DNA of 48,886 nt from Synechococcales cyanobacterium S06 (lineage in GTDB: Bacteria > Cyanobacteriota > Cyanobacteriia > Cyanobacteriales > JAABRE01): assembly GCA_011391125.1 (NCBI GenBank), contig JAABRE010000036.1, positions 1 to 48,886 on the forward strand, given 5' to 3'. Shown here one piece after another: positions 1-6,817 of the stretch. Numbering within the stretch: the stretch's first letter is position 1; the number at the start of each line of letters is the position of its first letter. The translations under genes and the position numbers were made by a program. A model generated the notes under the pieces. The model searched no databases. It was given only the letters and a program-made list of their open reading frames with translations, and was not told the origin of the DNA.

Positions 1-291
1 CAAGGAAAACGTCGATTTGGTTTAAACCAAATCATGTCCAAATTATCAGAAACTGCTGAAACTGAAATTGCTATTGCTTTTTTAGTAATGAATCTTAACA
101 CCCTGTTAAAAAGGGGTTATTATCTTCTTTTTCATGGTTTTGTTCAAGATCAAAGATTTTTTGCCAATTTAGATTATAAATACTTATATAAAAGACAAAA
201 ATTAATAAATAAAAATTATACTTATTTTTTATTTATTAATTTATCAAAACTGTTTGTTTTTTCATTCACTTATTCAGCAAGCCCTAAATAG
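1..291 (+). mobile_element. IS transposase, C-terminal end (partial at window edge)
   Basis: The frame is open from base 1 and ends with TAG before 292. Residues just upstream of the first ATG (position 34) read QGKRRFGLNQIMSKL, followed by a segment ending in FLVMNLNTLL. This arrangement (basic RRFGL stretch, then a hydrophobic helix with VMNL) is the usual C-terminal end of DDE transposases of the IS5/IS1182 type found in cyanobacteria. The catalytic residues would lie upstream, outside the window. The last ~45 residues are rich in K, Y and F and look like read-through beyond the conserved domain, so the copy may be decayed. The family assignment is from memory of such tails, not from a search. 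Confidence 0.6.
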
Positions 292-324
292 GTTGCAAAA
301 AATTGTTTTCACCAAACCCTTACT

Positions 325-352
325 GTAGAGACGTTGCATGCAACGTCTCTAC
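325..352. repeat. 28-nt perfect palindrome (GTAGAGACG... family)
   Basis: Two 14-nt arms, GTAGAGACGTTGCA and its exact reverse complement, meet without a loop. It lies in the spacer between the transposase tail and the KH gene. Palindromes of this form are dispersed in many cyanobacterial genomes. It has the same length and the same GTAG/CTAC ends as the palindrome at 38140-38167, although the cores differ. Confidence 0.8.
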
Positions 353-459
353 ACAACTAACAGAGGAATGCTATAGTTAAGAAAAAATAATTAGCTGATT
401 GCTCAAACGCAATTAATAATTACTTCCTATTACCTCTTACCTATTACCTATTAGCTAAA

Positions 460-846
460 TTAATGGCGTGGTTTTCCCGTTGGTTTGGGATTACCGGACT
501 TGCGAGCTGGGGGTTTTCTGTGTCCAGAAGGTTTAGAATGGGCTTCAGGTTCGTGGTTCGTCGTTTTAGTGGGAGTACCATAAAGTTCCAAATTTACAGA
601 CTGGCCGACTGGGGTAGCGGCCGTTTGTAAAATAGTTTTCACAGCTTCTAAATTGCGCATTCCGCGACCAAAAACTTTACCTTGGTCAGGTCCGGTGAGA
701 GCTAATCTGAGCCAAACTTTTTGACGATTATTGAGAAGTTCAGCATCGAGACTAAGGGTGTCTGATTCGTCTAATAAAGGTTCTAAGAGAAACTGCACCA
801 GACCTAAATAATCAGGACTGGTGTTAATATTTGTGGTATTAAGCAT
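460..846 (-). CDS. KH-domain RNA-binding protein (KhpA-like), downstream of rpsP
   Basis: A small KH protein of the KhpA type, expected to bind RNA, is encoded immediately after rpsP as in many bacteria. I choose the ATG at 846, which overlaps the rpsP stop by 8 bases, rather than the TTG at 858; this gives 128 aa. The N-terminal half carries the KH core with [20 protein letters not shown], where family members usually have a GxxG loop. Here the loop reads GRGM, so the last glycine is replaced. The C-terminal ~40 residues are low-complexity and basic (K, P, R, H, G), probably disordered and possibly RNA-contacting. Translational coupling to rpsP is likely from the overlap. Confidence 0.85.
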   Translation of the reverse strand: MLNTTNINTSPDYLGLVQFLLEPLLDESDTLSLDAELLNNRQKVWLRLALTGPDQGKVFGRGMRNLEAVKTILQTAATPVGQSVNLELYGTPTKTTNHEPEAHSKPSGHRKPPARKSGNPKPTGKPRH

Positions 847-1087
847 TAACCTGTTCAAATACTTGTGCTTTTTTCAAAATATGACGCACTGTCTCAGTTG
901 GTTGGGCTCCGCTTTTGAGTCTTTCGACAATAGCCGGTACATTCAATCTAGTTTCATCGGTTCTAGGATTGTAAAAACCCAACTCTTCTAAAGGACGGCC
1001 ATCGCGACGGCTGGTGCTTTGCATTGCTACAATACGGTAGCTGACTTCTCTTTTTTTACCGAATCTTTTCAAACGTAATTTAACCAT
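839..1087 (-). CDS. rpsP: 30S ribosomal protein S16
   Basis: An 82-aa protein of normal S16 length. It begins [20 protein letters not shown] and contains the conserved [17 protein letters not shown] segment, which is diagnostic for bS16. It is a structural component of the small ribosomal subunit. The ATG at 1087 is the natural start. The stop overlaps the start of the KH gene, so the two form an operon. The 293-bp upstream spacer must contain the promoter, but I could not single out convincing boxes. Confidence 0.97.
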   Translation of the reverse strand: MVKLRLKRFGKKREVSYRIVAMQSTSRRDGRPLEELGFYNPRTDETRLNVPAIVERLKSGAQPTETVRHILKKAQVFEQVNA

Positions 1088-1380
1088 AATAATCTAATTA
1101 AGTTCTTGAATCCCATGTTAGGGAATTTTGGGTTTGCAAATAAACCATTATAGCAATAAATTTAACCTTTCGTAAAGCAAATCCTTTTGTGATGTTCTTG
1201 ACAAGCAAAAATAAGATAACAACAAAAAGAAGAAAATCTGTTTGAGATATTATTTAATAGAATAATCAGCAAGATGAAAAATAAGCTTTAGAAAGGAGGT
1301 TAGCGAGTAAAATTACTGGGCTATATGGGGCAAATATTAAACCTAATTTAACCGACATTGATAGTCATTTTTGGGGACTA

Positions 1381-2229
1381 CTACTTAGAAATTACACATC
1401 GAATACCAGTTTTGCTATTTTTAGTATCTCCTAGATAACGGGGGATTAAATGGATATGAGAGTGCATAACTTTTTGGCCAGCACTTTTATTAATATTAAA
1501 ACCGAGATTAAAACCATCGGGTTGATATTGTTTAGTTAAAATATCTTTCACCTTATTAACCATAAACCAACAGTTAGATTGTTCCGGAAAAGAAAGGTCA
1601 AAATAATTAGCAACATGACATTTAGGAATAATCAAAGCATGGCCTTTAGTGAGGGGATAACCATCTAAGATAGCATATTCAGTAGTAGATTCAGCGATTA
1701 AAGTTAACTTTTTATGGGGATTACAAAAAATACAATTAGTAGGAGAATTTCTCTGGTAATTATAATGGGTATATTGATAGATTTCGCAGTATTCATCTAA
1801 ATAGATTGACTTGAAAGGTAAAGTAACCAAACATTGATAAGTCGGTTTTTTATGGACATAATGTTCCCTAAAACCTTCCTTTTTCAAGTCTCTTCTCACA
1901 GCAAAATAAGCTTTTCCTCCGGGTTTTAATAAGCGAGATATTTCCATAATTACAGAAGCTTGATCTTGAGCAAAAAGAACATTTAGCACATAAAAACAGA
2001 GAATAGTATCAAACAATTTATCAGGAAAATCAGGCAAATAAAAAGGATCATAACCAGTGATATTTAAGTTTTTTTCTCGAAGTAACTTAACATCATTACC
2101 AAAACCACAACCAAAATCAAGAATATCTCCCTTAAATAAATATTTATCTAACAAATATTTAGCAGGAAAAGATAAATAAGTTCTTTCAATTGCCGTTAAA
2201 TGGCTATATTTATTGTCCTTGATATTCAT
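1381..2229 (-). CDS. Fusion protein: class I SAM methyltransferase + HIT-family hydrolase/transferase
   Basis: A 282-aa two-domain protein. Residues ~1-135 form a Rossmann-type SAM methyltransferase: motif I is ILDFGCGFGNDV, an acidic residue ends strand 2 (GYDPF), and a late segment LLKPGGKAYF matches class I enzymes. Residues ~160-282 form a HIT domain: an N-terminal CIFC zinc-type pair, TKGHALIIPKCHV, and the catalytic histidine triad HSHIHLIP. HIT proteins hydrolyse or transfer nucleotides from phosphoramidate, dinucleoside or similar bonds; the substrate here is unknown. The same fusion occurs in other bacteria, I believe, but its role is not established. The gene stands alone between rpsP and a repeat region. 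The ATG at 2229 fits the methyltransferase start. Confidence 0.85.
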   Translation of the reverse strand: MNIKDNKYSHLTAIERTYLSFPAKYLLDKYLFKGDILDFGCGFGNDVKLLREKNLNITGYDPFYLPDFPDKLFDTILCFYVLNVLFAQDQASVIMEISRLLKPGGKAYFAVRRDLKKEGFREHYVHKKPTYQCLVTLPFKSIYLDEYCEIYQYTHYNYQRNSPTNCIFCNPHKKLTLIAESTTEYAILDGYPLTKGHALIIPKCHVANYFDLSFPEQSNCWFMVNKVKDILTKQYQPDGFNLGFNINKSAGQKVMHSHIHLIPRYLGDTKNSKTGIRCVISK

Positions 2230-2324
2230 ATAATGTTCCCTAAACTGAGTAAATATTGTATTAATATACCATACTAGCGATAAAGCACAACAACCATTGA
2301 GAGATCATCTTGGCGGCGTGATTG

Positions 2325-2510
2325 TTCAACCCCTTTGCGCCTTAGCGTCTTTGCGTGAGAAATAACCCGCCGTTAATCAGCCTAACCATTCAACCCCTTT
2401 GCGCCTTAGCGTCTTTGCGTGAGAAACAACCCGCCGTTAATCAGCCTAACCATTCAACCCCTTTGCGCCTTAGCGTCTTTGCGTGAGAAACAACCCGCCG
2501 TTAATCAACA
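2325..2510. repeat. 64-bp tandem repeat, three copies
   Basis: Copies start at 2325, 2389 and 2453, giving a period of exactly 64 bp. Each has the core TTTGCGCCTTAGCGTCTTTG. Copies 1 and 2 differ by one base in the segment after GTGAGAAA, and the third is cut short near 2510. The core belongs to a GCGTCTTTGCG-type sequence common in cyanobacterial spacers. A related copy lies inverted at 14919-14949, just before xseA. Confidence 0.85.
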
Positions 2511-2548
2511 AATTTTCAAATTGCCAAAAAAAATTTCCGCCAAAGGCC

Positions 2549-2577
2549 TTGATTATCGAAAAAAAATCTATTACAAT
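2549..2577 (+). promoter_or_regulatory. Sigma70-type promoter for the 6S RNA candidate
   Basis: A -35 box TTGATT (2549-2554) and a -10 box TACAAT (2572-2577) are separated by exactly 17 bp. Initiation would fall at about 2584, just before the closing stem of the structured RNA that follows. Confidence 0.6.
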
Positions 2578-2583
2578 AATCCT

Positions 2584-2771
2584 ATCGTTACCCTACTGCG
2601 TTGGTGACTGCCAACAAAGTTTTTTGATCTATGCTTTGAAGTTACGGGAATCTACAAAATAGTTTGTGGTAGTAAACCGGACAAGTATCCGGAAACAGAA
2701 ACGAACTAAGTCGATACCCACCTGGTTTTGCCAGGTCATAAACTGAGGTAAAACGGCGCAGCGGGGTAATT
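2584..2771 (+). ncRNA. ssrS: 6S RNA candidate (regulator of RNA polymerase)
   Basis: This ~185-nt region is non-coding and highly structured. Its ends form a long closing stem: TTACCCTACTGCGTT (2588-2602) pairs with GGCGCAGCGGGGTAA (2755-2769) with one mismatch and a few G-T pairs. Inside are smaller hairpins: TTGG/CCAA near the 5' side, CCGGA/TCCGG in the middle, and ACCTGG/CCAGGT on the 3' side of what would be the central bubble. Length, closing stem and a hairpin in the 3' bubble strand match bacterial 6S RNA, which mimics an open promoter and sequesters housekeeping RNA polymerase. A good promoter precedes it. The identification is structural; I did not align it to the family. Confidence 0.6.
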
Positions 2772-2788
2772 TCAATAATTAATCAAGT

Positions 2789-2827
2789 AAAGTGGGTAGT
2801 TTAATTTGCGAAAAAACTACCCACTTT
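2789..2827 (+). terminator. Strong hairpin between 6S candidate and sir
   Basis: A perfect 14-bp stem with arms AAAGTGGGTAGTTT (2789-2802) and its reverse complement (2814-2827) encloses an 11-nt loop. No long T-tract follows, so it may be the terminator of the 6S candidate, an mRNA-stability hairpin, or a regulatory element in the sir leader. Confidence 0.5.
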
Positions 2828-2929
2828 GCTATATTGTGACGTTTTTTAAAGAACTGAGAAATCTTGAGAAGGTTAAGTTTACACTAAAATAAGTAGTTCA
2901 CTTTACTGAAAATTATACACAGAGAAATT

Positions 2930-4843
2930 ATGGTTCAAACTCCCATTTCCCCCAGCGAAAAACTCTCAAAAGTTGAGTATATTAAGGATCGTAGCAACTA
3001 TTTACGCGAACCTTTGGCAACAGAATTATTAAACGACTCCACCCATTTTACCGAAGATTCTATTCAACTTCTTAAATTTCATGGCTCTTATCAACAGGAT
3101 AACCGCGATCATCGCGCTAAAGGCCAAGAAAAAGATTATCAAATGATGTTGCGGACAAGAACTCCTGGCGGTTTTGTTCCTTGGCAATTATACTTAGTTT
3201 TAGATAAATTGGCTGATGACTATGGTAGCAATACCCTCCGAGCCACTACTAGACAAGCTTTTCAGCTTCATGGCATTTTGAAAAAAGACCTGAAAACGGT
3301 TTTGTCAACTATTATTAGAAATCTGGGGTCAACTTTAACCGCTTGTGGTGATGTTAACCGCAATGTGATGGCCCCTCCAGCCCCTTTTAGAAATCGTCCT
3401 GAGTATGATTACGCACGCGACTATGCCAGCAAGATTGCTGATTTACTCACGCCCCAATGTGGTGCTTATTATGAAATGTGGGTTGATGGGGAAAAAATCG
3501 TAAGCGGTGAAGAAAAACCCGAAGTTGTCGCAGCCCGCAAAAATAGTTGTGGTCATAGTCATAATGACATTGAACCCATCTACGGGGCACATTATTTGCC
3601 GAGAAAATTCAAGATTTCGGTGACTGTCCCCGGCGACAACTCCATTGATATTTACGCCGATGACCTCAGTTTTGTGGTTATCACTAATGATCAAGGTGAT
3701 TTGGAAGGCTTTAACGTCTTAGCTGGCGGTGGTTTGGGACGCACTCATAACAAAGAAGCAACTTTTACCCGACTAGCTGACCATATCGGCTATGTTGATA
3801 AAAACGATATTTATGATTTGGTCAAGGCGATCGTGGCGACCCAAAGAGATTTTGGCGATCGCACCAACCGCAGTCACTCTCGGATGAAATACCTAATCCA
3901 CGAGTGGGGAGTAGAGAAATTCAAAGCGAAAGTTGAGGAATATTTTGGCAAGAAAATTGCCACCTTCAAACCCTTACCAGAGTGGAAATACGCGGATTAT
4001 TTAGGCTGGAATGAACAGGGAGACGGTAAATTATTTTTGGGGATTTCCATCGAAAACGGTCGCATTAAAGATGATGATAAGTTGCAACTGAAAACGGCAT
4101 TAAGAAAAATTGTGCAGCAGTATAATTTACCCATGCAGTTAACAGGTAGTCAAAACGTTATCCTGTATGAGATTGAGCCATCTTTAAAAGGACAAATTCA
4201 GGCGATTTTAGAGGAACACGGAGTCATTACGGATACGCATAAAATTAGTATCTTGACCCGTTATGCCATGGCTTGCCCAGCTTTACCAACCTGTGGTTTA
4301 GCCGTCACGGAGTCCGAAAGAGCCATTCCGGGGATACTGGAGCGATTGGAAGCACTTTTAACCAAGGTTAGATTAAAAGATGAGAAAATTGTCATTAGAA
4401 TGACGGGGTGTCCAAATGGTTGCGCTCGTCCTTATCTGGCGGAAATTGGTTTTGTTGGCAGTGCTCCGGAAAAATACCAAATTTGGTTAGGTGGTACACC
4501 GAATCAAACGGCATTGGCTGCACCCTACGCTGAAAAAGTGTCTGTAAGCGAGTTAGAATCGTTTTTTGAGCCACTTTTCGTTAATTTTAGGGAAAATCGT
4601 CAAAAAGGTGAAAGTTTTGGCTTATTTTGCGGTAGAGTTGGCTTTGAAAATTTAAGGGAATTTGCTGCTAACTACAAAGGTGATACTCCGAAAAAAGCGA
4701 AATCTCGTGCGGGACGTAAGCACCAACACAGAATTGGTGTTCCCGATGAATTTTATGACCGTTTGAAACAAATTTCAGACGAACAAAAACGTCCCATGAA
4801 TCAACTTGTTACCGAAGCCTTACAAAAATACTTTGGTGAATAA
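2930..4843 (+). CDS. sir: Ferredoxin-sulfite reductase with C-terminal RHH-like tail
   Basis: Reduces sulfite to sulfide with six electrons from ferredoxin in assimilatory sulfur metabolism. At 637 aa it is typical for cyanobacterial Sir. The duplicated nitrite/sulfite reductase core is clear: the ferredoxin-like repeat contains [13 protein letters not shown] and the substrate region contains [12 protein letters not shown]. The 4Fe-4S/siroheme ligands are CPALPTC (~449-455) and CPNGC (~493-497), i.e. C-x5-C plus C-x3-C. Residues ~594-637 form a basic tail with [13 protein letters not shown] and [13 protein letters not shown], resembling a ribbon-helix-helix DNA-binding unit. Plastid Sir is known to bind nucleoid DNA, so a DNA role for the tail is plausible but unproven. 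The gene is monocistronic by context, with a hairpin upstream. Confidence 0.95.
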   Translation: MVQTPISPSEKLSKVEYIKDRSNYLREPLATELLNDSTHFTEDSIQLLKFHGSYQQDNRDHRAKGQEKDYQMMLRTRTPGGFVPWQLYLVLDKLADDYGSNTLRATTRQAFQLHGILKKDLKTVLSTIIRNLGSTLTACGDVNRNVMAPPAPFRNRPEYDYARDYASKIADLLTPQCGAYYEMWVDGEKIVSGEEKPEVVAARKNSCGHSHNDIEPIYGAHYLPRKFKISVTVPGDNSIDIYADDLSFVVITNDQGDLEGFNVLAGGGLGRTHNKEATFTRLADHIGYVDKNDIYDLVKAIVATQRDFGDRTNRSHSRMKYLIHEWGVEKFKAKVEEYFGKKIATFKPLPEWKYADYLGWNEQGDGKLFLGISIENGRIKDDDKLQLKTALRKIVQQYNLPMQLTGSQNVILYEIEPSLKGQIQAILEEHGVITDTHKISILTRYAMACPALPTCGLAVTESERAIPGILERLEALLTKVRLKDEKIVIRMTGCPNGCARPYLAEIGFVGSAPEKYQIWLGGTPNQTALAAPYAEKVSVSELESFFEPLFVNFRENRQKGESFGLFCGRVGFENLREFAANYKGDTPKKAKSRAGRKHQHRIGVPDEFYDRLKQISDEQKRPMNQLVTEALQKYFGE

Positions 4844-4860
4844 TATTTGATCCCCCCTAC

Positions 4861-4879
4861 CCCCCCTTAGTAAGGGGGG
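4861..4879. repeat. C/G-rich hairpin after sir
   Basis: The arms CCCCCCTTA and TAAGGGGGG flank one base. It sits 17 bp after the sir stop and 28 bp before rsmA. A related but distinct CCCTCCTT/AAGGAGGG hairpin follows the UbiB-like gene at 12519-12538. Such elements are dispersed in cyanobacteria; this one may also terminate sir transcription. Confidence 0.6.
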
Positions 4880-4906
4880 AATTCCTATTAATTATTAATT
4901 ATAAAA

Positions 4907-5722
4907 ATGCCTCCTCGTAAACGTTTTGGACAACACTGGTTACAAAGTGATAAAATATTAGATCAAATTGTAACTGCGGCCGATTTAAAATCAGATGAAA
5001 TAGTATTAGAAATAGGTCCGGGAAAAGGAGCTTTAACGAGACGTTTAATCGATTTTGTTAAAGTTGTTGCTATCGAAATTGACCGAGATTTATGTCAGTT
5101 TTTAGTGAAAAAATTAGGTAACAATGATAATTTTGTCCTGTTACAAGGGGATATTTTAAGTTTAGATATTAACCCATTAATTGATAATTTTCCGCGTTTT
5201 CAATATCCGACTAAAGTAGTAGCAAATATTCCTTATAATATTACTGGACCAATTATTGAAAAATTATTAGGTACTATTAGTAGGCCTTCAGAAACTAAAT
5301 ATAAATCAATTGTTTTATTAGTTCAAAAAGAGGTGGGAGAAAGGTTAACTGCTAAACCAGGAAGTCGAGATTTTGGCGCATTAACTGTTAGGGTACAATA
5401 TTTAGCAGACTGTGAGTTAATTTGTGATGTACCTGCCAATTGCTTCTATCCCCCTCCGAAAGTGGATTCTGTGGTGGTTAGGTTAACTCCCCGGGATATT
5501 GCTACCCCCGCCAATGATACCAAATTGTTAGAAACTTTGGTTAAAGTTGGATTTTCTAGTAAGCGAAAAATGCTAAAAAATAACTTAAAAAGTTTAATTG
5601 ATGTCGATAAATTAGAGCAGTTACTAACAGAATTACACATCAAAAATGAAGCTAGGGGAGAAGAATTAGGTTTAACAGATTGGGTTAATTTAAGTAATAT
5701 TTTCCCTAATAATAAGGAGTAA
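4907..5722 (+). CDS. rsmA: 16S rRNA dimethyladenosine transferase
   Basis: Dimethylates two adjacent adenines in helix 45 of 16S rRNA during 30S maturation (RsmA/KsgA). The protein is 271 aa, the normal length. It begins PRKRFGQHWL, followed by SAM motif I (VLEIGPGKGALT), EID in the adenosine pocket and the catalytic NIPYNI. The C-terminal helical domain has FYPPPKVDSVVVRL and FSSKRKMLKNNL. The last codons are unusual: the final residues NNKE and the stop are made by the ribosome-binding sequence of the next gene. A second, ~97% identical copy of the last ~120 bp lies downstream at 6272-6408 and ends differently (PKD, stop). The present 3' end was therefore probably formed by an insertion. 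Confidence 0.95.
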   Translation: MPPRKRFGQHWLQSDKILDQIVTAADLKSDEIVLEIGPGKGALTRRLIDFVKVVAIEIDRDLCQFLVKKLGNNDNFVLLQGDILSLDINPLIDNFPRFQYPTKVVANIPYNITGPIIEKLLGTISRPSETKYKSIVLLVQKEVGERLTAKPGSRDFGALTVRVQYLADCELICDVPANCFYPPPKVDSVVVRLTPRDIATPANDTKLLETLVKVGFSSKRKMLKNNLKSLIDVDKLEQLLTELHIKNEARGEELGLTDWVNLSNIFPNNKE

Positions 5723-5724
5723 AA

Positions 5725-5985
5725 ATGCCAGAAATTAGTCGTTTTTTAGGAATAATTATCACCATGTATTATAATGATCATCCTCCTCCGCATTTTCATG
5801 TTAGATATAACCAACAAAAAGCAATAATTGATATAGAAACTTTATCAATTCTCGAAGGGAGACTTAGTGCTAGAGTGTTAGGAATTGTCATAGAATGGGC
5901 TTTATTATATCAAAAAGAGTTAAAAGAAAACTGGCAATTTGCACGTCAAAATAAACCTCTTAAAAATATTCAACCATTGGAGTAA
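5725..5985 (+). CDS. DUF4160 protein, likely partner of a toxin-antitoxin-like pair
   Basis: An 86-aa protein with the DUF4160 signature: PEISRFLGIIITMYYNDHPPPHFHVRY near the start (PPHFHV is the hallmark), then a strand-rich segment and a C-terminal helix with W and P. DUF4160 genes are commonly followed by DUF2442 genes, as here, and the pair is regarded as toxin-antitoxin-like without an established biochemical activity. The ATG at 5725 has a strong Shine-Dalgarno (AAGGAG, 5715-5720) that doubles as the end of the rsmA coding sequence. The gene lies inside a segment bounded by duplicated rsmA 3' ends, which suggests recent acquisition. Confidence 0.8.
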   Translation: MPEISRFLGIIITMYYNDHPPPHFHVRYNQQKAIIDIETLSILEGRLSARVLGIVIEWALLYQKELKENWQFARQNKPLKNIQPLE

Positions 5986-5987
5986 AA

Positions 5988-6269
5988 ATGCTTAAAGATA
6001 TTATTGAAGTGAAAGCATTAAGTGATTATCAACTATATCTTAAATTTGAAGACAATCTAGAAGGAATTATAGATATTAGTGAGATAATTGAGTTTACAGG
6101 AGTTTTTACCCCTTTAAAAAATTTAGATTATTTTAAAACAGTAAAAATTAATCATGAATGGGGCACAATTTATTGGGAAAATGGAGCAGATTTAGATCCA
6201 GATGTGCTTTATTCTTTGATTACTACACAAAAAATACCTGAATATTATAGCTATATTAAGTCTGTTTAA
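5988..6269 (+). CDS. DUF2442 protein, partner of DUF4160
   Basis: A 93-aa protein of the DUF2442 family: it opens with a strand pattern (VKALSDYQLYLKFEDNLEG), then IDISEIIEFTGVFTPL and a C-terminal WENGADLDPDVLYSL, the characteristic WxxGADLxPD motif. It starts 2 bases after the DUF4160 stop with its own GGAG at 5979-5982, so the two are one operon. In related loci the DUF2442 member is the presumed antitoxin or DNA-binding partner; that is inference. It ends just before the second rsmA 3' copy. Confidence 0.85.
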   Translation: MLKDIIEVKALSDYQLYLKFEDNLEGIIDISEIIEFTGVFTPLKNLDYFKTVKINHEWGTIYWENGADLDPDVLYSLITTQKIPEYYSYIKSV

Positions 6270-6271
6270 TG

Positions 6272-6408
6272 ACTTATAAAAAAGTTTAATTGATGTCGAT
6301 AAATTAGAGCAATTACTGACAGAATTACACACCAAAAATGAAGCTAGGGGAGAAGAATTAAGTTTAACAGATTGGGTTAATTTAAGTAATATTTTCCCTA
6401 AAGATTAA
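6272..6408 (+). pseudogene. Duplicated 3' end of rsmA
   Basis: Bases 6283-6401 match 5591-5709 at a constant offset of 692 with four substitutions in 119 positions. Homology extends a few more bases to the left with a small gap. The frame still reads through to a stop after PKD. There is no start codon, so it is a remnant. It forms the right-hand boundary of the DUF4160/DUF2442 segment and is probably the original rsmA tail. Confidence 0.9.
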
Positions 6409-6533
6409 GTAGAAATCCGATTTCTAAAAAACGTAGTTGTTTTTTGGTAAAAATTAACAGCAAGTTGATGATAAGGTTGGGAAATATCGACTAAATTTCC
6501 CCATCCAGATGTATCAACGAAAATATTAGACAT
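6405..6533 (-). pseudogene. Truncated PIN-domain toxin (N-terminal 42 aa)
   Basis: Starting at an ATG at 6533, ten bases past the stop of the antitoxin gene, the frame reads MSNIFVDTSGWGNLVDIS and continues to a stop at 6405-6407. VDTSGW with the first conserved aspartate is the N-terminal signature of PIN ribonucleases, which are normally ~130-140 aa. The remaining three acidic residues are absent. The break abuts the duplicated rsmA end, and the two frames overlap tail to tail, so the rearrangement probably removed the rest of the toxin. The last codons overlap an AATCGGATTTCT-type dispersed repeat. Confidence 0.7.
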
Positions 6534-6542
6534 TTTTTTGTT

Positions 6543-6788
6543 TTATTTATTATTTGTTTCTTCAAGGTTTGTTTTTCCTAAGTAATAATCATGGTTTTCT
6601 AACCAGTCTGAATTATTACTATTAAATGCGCCAATAAATTTATCTAAAGGATCAGTTTCCAACTTATTTTTAGCTTCATTTAAACATTTTAAAGCTAAAT
6701 TTTCTAAGGTTTCTCCTTTTTCTTGTGCTGTTTTTAATAACACTTGATAAAGCGAATCTGGTATATTTAATAATAGTTGATGTGTCAT
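6543..6788 (-). CDS. VapB-type antitoxin-like protein, toxin partner truncated
   Basis: An 81-aa protein with an N-terminal DNA-binding-like segment (HQLLLNIPDSLYQVLLKTAQ, a pattern common in ribbon-helix-helix or AbrB-like antitoxins) and an acidic C-terminal half rich in N and D. It precedes the truncated PIN gene by 9 bases, the standard antitoxin-toxin order. With the toxin reduced to 42 residues, the antitoxin is probably an orphan. The start is ATG at 6788; it lies 29 bp upstream of the end of the alpha-mannosidase gene on the same strand. Confidence 0.7.
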   Translation of the reverse strand: MTHQLLLNIPDSLYQVLLKTAQEKGETLENLALKCLNEAKNKLETDPLDKFIGAFNSNNSDWLENHDYYLGKTNLEETNNK

Positions 6789-6817
6789 TTTTACTTACGT
6801 TTTTTACTCGTTTATTC

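Noticed and set aside
1285-1434. A short plus-strand frame reading ALERRLASKITGLYG and on, without a start
   Set aside because: It may be a gene remnant, but I cannot identify it and it overlaps the methyltransferase-HIT gene on the other strand.
2419-2607. A 62-codon open frame on the plus strand
   Set aside because: It is made of the 64-bp repeat and runs into the 6S candidate promoter and stem, so it is not a gene.
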